Shown here in pieces: positions 57,583-64,000 of a DNA stretch of 64,000 nt. The notes beneath the pieces were generated by a model, which had not been told where the DNA came from, did no database searches, and was given only the letters and a program-made list of their open reading frames with translations. The stretch is taken from positions 9,929 through 73,928 of the forward strand of contig JAXMBS010000024.1 in the NCBI GenBank assembly GCA_046349775.1. The letters run 5' to 3'. Source of the DNA: JAEUIG01 sp046349775. Its GTDB lineage: Bacteria > Planctomycetota > Planctomycetia > Planctomycetales > Planctomycetaceae. A program made the position numbers and the translations under genes. The first letter of the stretch is position 1. The number at the start of each line of letters is the position of its first letter.

Positions 57583-59382
57583 TCACGGTAAATTCCGGTC
57601 GATCAGAGCACGCGTCACACCCGGATCGTGCTGCATCCGAATCCGCCAGGCGAGTTCCTCTGGCCGAACGACGCGAATTGTGTCCGGCAATCGCTGCGCG
57701 CACCACATGACCGGCGAGTAACCGCGCTGCCCCTCCTGGTCTGGACTCGTCAGGTTTTCCGCATCGTCGTCGTCATTCGGCGAAGGTCGGAAATGCGACC
57801 AGGCATGGTCGATGACCCAGTCGTAGCGCGGCGCCGCTTCAGTGGCAGCGGCGACGGTCGCGGCGATCTCGTGTGCGACCCGGGCCGGTGTTCCGGCGCG
57901 GGGGCGGCGGTTCACATGTTCCCAGATGGAGTAGCGCGCCGTGACGACAGGGACGTCGACGCCGGCGCGATCTTTGACCCAGAACACTTGGCCGGCGCCG
58001 CCTTCATAGGGCGCATACTGGAACACGAACATCGCCAGGAGACCTTCCGTCTGTTGCGCGAATGTCTGATAGGCCCGCAAGGCGTCGGGAGACGCGGGGC
58101 GCCACACGTTGAAGCCGATGATCAGCGTCCCCGTGCGCTGCATCAGCTGCCAGGTGCTGTGCGCATGTTCCGTCAGCGACTCCCAGCGCTGCGGTCGTTC
58201 GAGAGCGAACAGATCGGGGTAGTAGTAGCCGCCGCCCCATTCAATCCACGAATCATTGGGTTTTCGAGACTCCCATGCGTAATCGATAGCAGATGGGCAG
58301 AACTGGCACAGATGCGCAAAGCATCCGGACCAGCCAAACGGAATCCGGCCTCGGTCCGGATTTGCCCAGTAACTGGAGTTGCCGAAAAAACTGCCTTGCA
58401 GCCACTGCACGTTGTCGCCGTCGGAACAGACGAAACTGACGGCGCTGCGCCGATCCGACCAGTCAATCGAATGTGGATCGAACGCGGCCGGCGTCTCAAA
58501 TTTGCGGTTTTGTGCGCCTGCCATCAGCACAGGCAGGTTCATGCACCAGTCGGTGGCAGTCTGGATGTGTCCGTGGATCGTGGACAGGCGCGTTGTTTGA
58601 AATTCGTCGCCGCCGTTCCAACCCACCACCGGCGACAACGGCTCCAGAAAACGCATGACCTCTTCGTTCACCGCCGGTCCATACATCGTCAGTGCGTGAT
58701 GCGCGATGGCGAAATCGCGGACGTGTGGCTTCCGCGGATCTTGCGCGCAGAGCATGCGTTTGTTGAATCGGTGCTTGTAGGTTTCGAAGCACCAGGCCTG
58801 AGTCTGCTCGCGCACATCAATGAGCTGCTGCAGGCCCCGTCGCCGGGCTTCATCCGCAAGCGATTCGTCAATCAGCACTCCATTCAGCAACCCGGCCAGA
58901 CTGGTCGCGATATTGACTGAACAGTCCATGCCCTCGCGGTACTCATTCACCTCGCCGGCCGAGCGATCGAGACGATACAGAATGAATCCTTGAATCAAGC
59001 CGCGGCGGCGGAAGTGCTCCACCAGCTCCCACGGGTCGCGGAGACTCGTGTGCTGCATCGCAGGGGTCTTGCCGACGAGGTCGTCGAACCAGCGCTGCAG
59101 GTCGGCGTTGCCGGTCTCAACCCAGACGAGTTCCTCTCCCCGTTGTTCGTTGACCGCCTTTGCCGCGAGTCCAGCGACCGACTGCACCAACATGTCGTAG
59201 GCGAGCGGCGGCTCGGCAGACGGGGGGGCAGGGCCAAACCGAATGAGAGTGGCCGGCGTTCGCTGTGTCGGAAACCATCCCGGGAAATCGGCGCGCGTGG
59301 CCGTCGCGCACGTCGAGGCCAGCAGCAGCGCGAGTGCGCCGCGGATCAGTCGTCGGATGCGGGCGGCTTGTCGCAGATGCAT
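57583..59382 (-). CDS. GxGYxYP family exported putative glycoside hydrolase
   Basis: With the ATG at 59382 (MHLRQAARIRRLIRGALALL) it has 599 residues and a signal peptide. The family motif is present as WIEWGGGYYYPDLFALERPQ. Other conserved parts are VEHFRRRGLIQGFILYRLDR, SDGDNVQWLQGSFFGNSSYW, VNEEVMRFLEPLSPVVGWNG and GFNVWRPASPDALRAYQTFA. The family is found in gut and aquatic polysaccharide degraders and is assumed to act on glycans; its substrate is not established. The open frame upstream to 59658 is antisense to the divergent gene. It is followed by the NagA-like gene, 35 bp apart, and may share its transcript. Confidence 0.88.
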   Translation of the reverse strand: MHLRQAARIRRLIRGALALLLASTCATATRADFPGWFPTQRTPATLIRFGPAPPSAEPPLAYDMLVQSVAGLAAKAVNEQRGEELVWVETGNADLQRWFDDLVGKTPAMQHTSLRDPWELVEHFRRRGLIQGFILYRLDRSAGEVNEYREGMDCSVNIATSLAGLLNGVLIDESLADEARRRGLQQLIDVREQTQAWCFETYKHRFNKRMLCAQDPRKPHVRDFAIAHHALTMYGPAVNEEVMRFLEPLSPVVGWNGGDEFQTTRLSTIHGHIQTATDWCMNLPVLMAGAQNRKFETPAAFDPHSIDWSDRRSAVSFVCSDGDNVQWLQGSFFGNSSYWANPDRGRIPFGWSGCFAHLCQFCPSAIDYAWESRKPNDSWIEWGGGYYYPDLFALERPQRWESLTEHAHSTWQLMQRTGTLIIGFNVWRPASPDALRAYQTFAQQTEGLLAMFVFQYAPYEGGAGQVFWVKDRAGVDVPVVTARYSIWEHVNRRPRAGTPARVAHEIAATVAAATEAAPRYDWVIDHAWSHFRPSPNDDDDAENLTSPDQEGQRGYSPVMWCAQRLPDTIRVVRPEELAWRIRMQHDPGVTRALIDRNLP

Positions 59383-59554
59383 GTCACGGATCGTCAACGG
59401 AGACAAACTGGCGGCGTTTCTTATACGGCGGCCAGGCAGGACGTGCCACTCGATTGCAACCGCGATCGGCTGCGAGTACGGTCGCGCCGGAGAACTCGAG
59501 TCCTCCATCGGCGCATCCGTCACCCGTTTCAGACCTGTTTGTGAGGAGTTGACC
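59383..59554. promoter_or_regulatory. Divergent promoter region between GxGYxYP and NIPSNAP-ThuA genes
   Basis: A 172 bp region. Near the right end GAGGAG (59543-59548) is the ribosome binding site for GTG 59555. No clear -35/-10 pair was found by eye. The open frame that crosses it on the plus strand is a shadow of the GxGYxYP signal peptide. Confidence 0.5.
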
Positions 59555-61839
59555 GTGCAGTACGCCGCCCGAGGGATTGCCGCAGCTGTGGTATTCGCCT
59601 GTTGTTTTGTCGCGGCGCGGGCGGCGGATGAACAGCTCGCGCCGGGCGCATCCGGCAAGGTGTACGGCGAGTGGCGGATTCAGATCAAACCAGACCAGGG
59701 GGCCGCTTACGACCAGCTAATCGAGCAGGAGGGCCTGCCTTTGTTCCGTGCGGCCGGAGGGCGGATGGTCGGCTGGTGGAAGACGTTGATCGGCAACCTG
59801 TACGAGCACGTGACGATCTGGGAATACGACGACATGGCCGCCTTCGAGAAGGCAATTGGCTATCTCGGACCGAATCCGAAGTTCGCGGCGTTCGTCGCCA
59901 AACGGGATCCTTTGCTGGCAGGGGAGGAGAACCGGTTCCTGCGGTTGGCGCCGCAGGCGGTCGTACCCGAACTGCATGAACCGGCGAAGTTCGTGATTCA
60001 CGAAATTCATCGGGTTCCGCTCGGCAAGCAGCAGGACTACCAGACGTGGCTGACCGGGACCGGACTGCCGCTGTTGCAGAAGCACGGGTTTCGACCAGTC
60101 GGACCGTGGAGGACGTCCGTCGGCCAGTGGAACGAAATCACGTTCCTGTTTCGGTTCGAAAGCCTGGCCGAACGCGAGCAACTGATCGCGAAGTTCATGG
60201 CGACCGATGACGGGCGGAACTACGCGCGACGGGTGTCGGAATTCGCCGACGAAGTCACTACGCGCATGCTGATGCCGGCGGCATTTGCCAAACCGCCGGC
60301 AACGACGACAGCGCAACGCACAGGCGAACTGGAGCCGTCGACGGTGCTGCGACACCTGGAGCGCGTGGCTCCACGCGTGTGGGCCGCGGGATTCGATGAC
60401 CAGCATCAGTCGGCGAATTGCGGATTTGTCGCGACGTCCACCGGCGCGACGTTGATCGACCTGCCGCGCGGTGTGACAACGGGCGATTTTGTCGCTGAAG
60501 TCGAGCGGCTGACGGGAAGAAAGCCGGACCGGCTGTTGCTCACGCATGCCGTGGCCGCGGACCTGGCCGCGGCGAAGGAACTGGCGGCGGCCGGGATCAC
60601 GGAAATTGTCGCGTCGCCGCAGACAGCGCGGGCCCTGGGAGATGAGGCCTTGTCGGATCGCAGTCTGCCGCTGCGGATCGTCGAGCAGAGTCTGGAAGTC
60701 GGCGACCGGGAGGTTGCAATCCGGTTCACCGCAACCGACGGCACAGCGGCGCCGGGATGTGCCGTGGTCGAGATGCCGGGAGAAGGTGTGCTTTTCGGCG
60801 GGCCATTGATCGTGCATGGTCCGCGGGTGCGGGTCGTCGGATCGGAGACGGCCGAGTGGATCGACCGCCTCAAGGAGTTCGAACGTAACGCATATGATCG
60901 CGTGGTTCCGGGATACGGGACATGGAAGGATCAGGGTTTGATCGTCCGGCAGCGTCGGTTCCTGGAGGAGCTGCGCTCGCAAGTCGGCTACGCGATCGCG
61001 CTGGGACGGCCGCCAGAGGTGCTGCCGCAGCAGGTGCGGATATCACCCGACTTTGAAGTGTGGATGCCGTACGACACGCCGATTGCCGAAGACCTGCTGT
61101 ACGTCTACCGCGAATTGACCGCGCCGATTGCTCCGTTTAACGGCCGCGAGCCGAGCCCCGATGACCGCACCGTGCACGCGCTGGTGTTGATCGGCGACGG
61201 TCCGCACGAGCCGCAGCATCTGGAGCGGGGACTGCGTCCAATTTTCGAAGGGACCGGAATCTTCCCGCATTTCACGGTCGACGTGAAGGCGCTGTCGGCG
61301 GAGAACCTGGCGCGAGTCCGCCTGCTGGTCGTGCTGCGTGACGGGCTGATGCGGCCTGCGGACGATCCGCAGACGCACTACATCTGGATGACCCAGGAGC
61401 AGCAGCAGGCGGTGGTGGAATTCGTCGAACGCGGCGGCGGATTCCTCAATCTGCATAATTCGCTGGGGTTGTATCCGGCAGATGGACCGTATCTGCAACT
61501 GGCGCGCGGGAAGTACATCGGCCACGGTCCGCTGGAGCGGTTCCGCGTTGAGCCGGTCGTCGCCGATCACCCGATTACGCGCGGCGTACCACCGTTTTCA
61601 ATTGCGGACGAACAGCATACGCCCGTGGTCGACCTGTCACGCGCTTCAACAGTTGTTCCGCAGCACTTCTCGACAGCGGGATCGAGGGCGTGGCAGGCTG
61701 GGTGTATGAGCCGGGCCGGGGACGGCTGTGCCATCTGGCGAATGGCCACACGCGCGACGCGCTCGAGCATCCGACATATCAACGCGTGATGCGGAACGCA
61801 CTGCGCTGGTGCGCTCGGCAGGAAGACGGCGGCGAGTAG
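59555..61839 (+). CDS. Fusion of NIPSNAP repeats, degenerate metallo-beta-lactamase-like domain and ThuA domain (one frameshift)
   Basis: A GTG start at 59555 with GAGGAG 6 nt upstream and signal peptide (MQYAARGIAAAVVFACCFVA). Residues about 30-240 contain two NIPSNAP-type ferredoxin-fold repeats (YGEWRIQIKPDQGAAYDQLI; FVIHEIHRVPLGKQQDYQTW). Residues about 270-450 have a metallo-beta-lactamase-like strand order, but the HxHxDH site reads HAVAAD in DRLLLTHAVAADLAAAKEL, so metal binding is probably lost. Residues about 520-755 are a ThuA-like domain (VHALVLIGDGPHEPQHLERG, VEFVERGGGFLNLHNSLG). One indel near 61645 shifts the last 65 codons; the restored end GIEGVAGWVYEPGRGRLCHL and a TAG at 61839 fit ThuA. 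Function is unknown; it is divergent from the GxGYxYP gene. Confidence 0.8.
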
Positions 61840-61899
61840 GACGATCGCCACGCCCTTCCCGATGCGCCAAGGACGAGGAAGCCACCTGCTGGAGTTTAA

Positions 61900-62553
61900 T
61901 CATCCTCGACGCGGCTTCTTCCACGTGCCGTGCTGGAACCGGTACATGCCGGCTGCGACGAGTCCGCCGACGAGCGGACCGACAATATAGATCCACAGGT
62001 GCGACCAGGTGCCCCCTCCGACGAGCGCGTGGATGATCGTCGGTCCGATGCCGACCGCCGGATTGAATGCGCCGCCCGAAACGGGACCGCCGGCGAAGGC
62101 GGCGCCCACGATCGTAAAGCCGATCGCCAGACCGTAGAACGAATTCCCCTTCGTGGCCGGGGCGGTCGCGACATTGAGCACCACCAGCGCGAGCGCGAAC
62201 GTATACAGGATCTCGACGTGCAGCGCCTCGAGTGCGGTGACCGTCTCTCCCGGGGCCGGTGCGAAGGTCTTCCCGACGATGGCGAACACCGCGCCGGCCG
62301 CGGCGGTTGCCCCCAGCAGCTGCGTGATGATGTACGGGACGAAATCCGCGGCCGACAGCTTGCCGCGCAGCAACAGCGCCAGCGACACGGCCGGGTTGTA
62401 TTGGGCGCCCGAGATGTGCCCCCCCATGTAGACCATCACCATCAGCGTCGCGCCGATCGCCAGCGGCGCCATCGGCGAGTTGCCGGTCACTGACAGCCCG
62501 ATCGACAGCACGAGGAAGAAGGTGCCAATGAATTCCGTGACGTATTTACCCAT
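61900..62553 (-). CDS. MIP family channel (aquaporin-like) with non-standard second NPA box
   Basis: A 217-residue intact channel using the ATG at 62553 (MGKYVTEFIGTFFLVLSIGL); a TTG three codons upstream is less likely. Six hydrophobic segments with two half-helix loops are visible. The first loop reads ISGAQYNPAVSLALLL and the second VSGGAFNPAVGIGPTIIHAL. Both keep Asn-Pro-Ala, but the second lacks the nearly invariant Arg after NPA (NPAR), the ar/R selectivity-filter residue, and has Val instead. Substrate choice, water or glycerol or another small solute, therefore cannot be read from the usual filter. The end is a basic tail (HGTWKKPRRG). It is convergent with the NIPSNAP-ThuA gene. Confidence 0.9.
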   Translation of the reverse strand: MGKYVTEFIGTFFLVLSIGLSVTGNSPMAPLAIGATLMVMVYMGGHISGAQYNPAVSLALLLRGKLSAADFVPYIITQLLGATAAAGAVFAIVGKTFAPAPGETVTALEALHVEILYTFALALVVLNVATAPATKGNSFYGLAIGFTIVGAAFAGGPVSGGAFNPAVGIGPTIIHALVGGGTWSHLWIYIVGPLVGGLVAAGMYRFQHGTWKKPRRG

Positions 62554-62697
62554 GAGTTCCAACTGAAAAGCGGGGTAGCGGGTGGGATGGCGACTGCAAT
62601 TGCGCGGTCATTGCAGCGGGAGTTGAGTCCGATTGCAACCGATCGAGCGCGGGGGAACGGGTGACGTTGTTACAGCGTTTTCTGGCCCCGGCAGCGT

Positions 62698-63696
62698 CTA
62701 CCTGCCGGCCGCGTCCTGCGCCGGTTCAATGATCCAGGAGTTCGTCAACGCATTGCCGAACCGCTCAAAGTCGCGGAACGTCCACACCACGCGCTTGTCC
62801 CGATCGACTTCGATGATCTGCGGATTGTCCGGGCCGGCGTGACAGTTGCCGAGCACCAGGTTCCCGTTCTGCAGCACCTGCACGGTCGTCACCCAGGCCA
62901 GTTCGATGCCGGGCAGGTCCCGCTGCGTCAATTGCCACACGATTTCACGCTGGGGCGTGACTTCCAGCACGCTGTGACCGTTGCCCGTCGTGATCAGCGT
63001 GTTGCCGGTCGGCAACCGGACCGCTGCGAAACACTGATTTCCGAACGCGTCGACGCCGTGTCCCGGCCGCCGTTCGCGGCCGAAGAGCGGAACCGGGAAA
63101 TCCCAGACGATTTTCCCGTCCGACCGGTACTCGCGGACCACGCCGTCGTTCTCATGGCACACCAGGTAGTGACCGTCAATGACGCGCACGAGTCGTGTGT
63201 CGTGGTGATGGTGCGGCTGGTCGATCTTCAGAGGGACGGTGTGCAGCAGTTTGCCGTCGGCGCCGACCTCGATCAGCCGGGCCGGGCCGGATTCCGCGAT
63301 CATCGTGCGCTGGCCGTCCAGCCGCTGAAACGCGTGCACTTCGATCGGTGCGCCCTCGGCGTCAGCGGCTGCGTCGTATTCCCAGACGGTCGCGCCGGTC
63401 TTCAGATCGACTTCGATCAGCTGCGTCCACGAGGTCTGAAACAGCAGATGCTCGTCCGGCAGGACCTGCAGGTCATGCAGGGGACCGATCTTGTGTTCCC
63501 AGACTGTGCGGCCGGCTTCGTCGATCAGCGCGATCCGTTTGGCAGAGGAATCGGCCGCGATGAACCGGTGCCGGACGTCAGCGGCGGTTGCCGTTCGGCA
63601 CGCCAAGCCATGCACCGCTGCGAGACAGAGCGCCCACGCGCCCAGAGTCGATCCGCGGGGTATGCGGCCGGTCGAATGAACTCGGTGGATTTTCAT
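62698..63696 (-). CDS. Exported beta-propeller protein (PQQ/arylsulfotransferase-like)
   Basis: From the ATG at 63696 (MKIHRVHSTGRIPRGSTLGA) it has 332 residues with a signal peptide ending near TATAADV. The body is a run of propeller blades with a repeated xxVWE/IVW pattern: GRTVWEHKIGPLHDLQVLPD, TGATVWEYDAAADAEG, GKIVWDFPVPLFGRERRPGH, REIVWQLTQRDLPG and DKRVVWTFRDF. Two His-rich turns (QPHHHHDTR, RRPGHGVDAFG) may bind a ligand or metal. This pattern is typical of planctomycete propellers resembling arylsulfotransferase or PQQ-binding proteins. The role is unknown. It lies upstream of the aquaporin gene on the same strand, 144 bp apart. Confidence 0.8.
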   Translation of the reverse strand: MKIHRVHSTGRIPRGSTLGAWALCLAAVHGLACRTATAADVRHRFIAADSSAKRIALIDEAGRTVWEHKIGPLHDLQVLPDEHLLFQTSWTQLIEVDLKTGATVWEYDAAADAEGAPIEVHAFQRLDGQRTMIAESGPARLIEVGADGKLLHTVPLKIDQPHHHHDTRLVRVIDGHYLVCHENDGVVREYRSDGKIVWDFPVPLFGRERRPGHGVDAFGNQCFAAVRLPTGNTLITTGNGHSVLEVTPQREIVWQLTQRDLPGIELAWVTTVQVLQNGNLVLGNCHAGPDNPQIIEVDRDKRVVWTFRDFERFGNALTNSWIIEPAQDAAGR

Positions 63697-63840
63697 GGGA
63701 TACGGCGGATGGAGTTGGCGCCCGAAGTATCCGCCTCGCTGCGAGGCTGTCAACTCGTACGGCTGCCTGCGGTGAAAGTGCGTTGTGGCCGCCGATGGGC
63801 GGTAACCTGCCGAAGCTGCTGGTCACATGCGCAACACGGC

Positions 63841-63869
63841 TTGACACATATAGTGTACGTATGTATCTG
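63841..63869 (+). promoter_or_regulatory. Candidate promoter and inverted repeat just before the imuA-like start
   Basis: TTGACA (63841-63846), 17 nt and TATCTG (63864-63869) form a plausible sigma70 pair. The spacer contains the inverted repeat ACATA-N9-TATGT (63846-63850 and 63860-63864). The ATG at 63877 is only 7 nt past the -10, so the mRNA would be leaderless. Control of DNA-damage genes by such a site is inferred only. Confidence 0.35.
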
Positions 63870-63876
63870 TATCGGC

Positions 63877-64000
63877 ATGTCGGCCCTCATTGAGCAACTG
63901 TCGCAGCAGCTCCGGCGCTTTGAGCACGTGCGCCGCCCCGCCGGAGTGCGCTCCACGGGCATTCCGCCGCTGGACGGCCTGCTGCCGGAAGGGGGACTGC
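63877..64000 (+). CDS. imuA: ImuA-like RecA-fold protein of the translesion mutasome (partial, cut by window edge)
   Basis: The frame starts MSALIEQLSQQLRRFEHVRR and continues VRSTGIPPLDGLLPEGGL to the edge. The STGxxxLDxLLPEGGL motif is the RecA/ImuA beginning. In many bacteria imuA is followed by imuB and dnaE2, a mutasome for damage-induced mutagenesis; those genes would lie outside the window. There is no clear ribosome binding site before the ATG, and the upstream region could serve as a leaderless promoter. The family assignment rests on about 40 residues, so it is moderate. Confidence 0.6.
   Translation, partial: MSALIEQLSQQLRRFEHVRRPAGVRSTGIPPLDGLLPEGGL

Noticed and set aside
57628..58920. 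Plus-strand open frame of 430 codons
   Set aside because: It is antisense to the intact GxGYxYP gene.

Overview
The window reads as chromosomal DNA of a planctomycete (order Planctomycetales or close). The evidence is the density of families almost confined to that phylum: two DUF1559 proteins with prepilin-type N-termini, three DUF1501 proteins, a PSCyt1/DUF1549/DUF1553 cytochrome protein, a LamG/PVC-type dehydrogenase/cytochrome c/ThuA giant, a GxGYxYP protein, a DUF1570-like peptidase and PQQ-type propellers. The DNA is GC-rich with strong third-position G/C. I see no rRNA, tRNA, transposase, prophage or CRISPR array.

Layout. 1-4.7 kb (minus): an ABC/Gld-type operon of ATPase, fused GldF-GldG permease and DUF4340 protein. 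4.9-8.4 kb (minus): Rieske protein, DUF1501 protein and a secreted HEAT-like protein bracketed by a hairpin repeat. 8.8-12.4 kb (plus): an LplT-Aas-type fusion (MFS, acyltransferase, acyl-ACP ligase). 12.6-20.1 kb (minus): PIG-L deacetylase, the giant dehydrogenase, and a PEP-hydrolase-like/Tm-1-like pair. 20.3-22 kb: two convergent alpha/beta hydrolases. 22.1-30 kb: a large PQQ-propeller protein, a divergent Ser/Thr kinase and a secreted propeller-like protein. 30.1-31.7 kb: livF and livG. 32.4-43.4 kb: mostly clean genes, including a DUF1559 protein, hemP with a well-formed promoter/operator, a lipoprotein, scpB, a metallopeptidase, a hybrid histidine kinase, an esterase, a PH-domain protein, a His-rich protein, a second DUF1559 protein and a small ATPase. 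43.5-53 kb: a cytochrome/DUF1501 module, a DUF3592 pair and small membrane proteins. 53.5-63.7 kb: carbohydrate and lipid-related enzymes (TIM-barrel isomerase, PhoPQ-related hydrolase, NagA-like deacetylase, GxGYxYP protein, NIPSNAP-MBL-ThuA fusion, aquaporin, propeller). The right edge holds the start of an imuA-like gene.

Many genes are broken by small insertions and deletions that cluster in patches (4.2-4.7, 5.9-6.7, 9.3-9.5, 11.9-21.9, 25.5-29.0, 42.8-43.2 kb and a few later single sites), while long neighbouring genes are intact. Reading across frames restores full families, including housekeeping-like ones. Uncorrected sequence error is therefore the simplest explanation, and 'pseudogene' below means only that the gene is disrupted in this sequence.

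The most unusual non-coding signal is a set of short dispersed intergenic repeats. Family A is a CCGAG/CTCGG hairpin of about 75 bp with four copies, all between co-directional genes. Family B is an AGGCTGGGTC element with two direct copies around one gene. Family C is a string of GGTTGTCGG/GTCAGC words in operon gaps. A further hairpin cluster lies inside a DUF1501 coding sequence.
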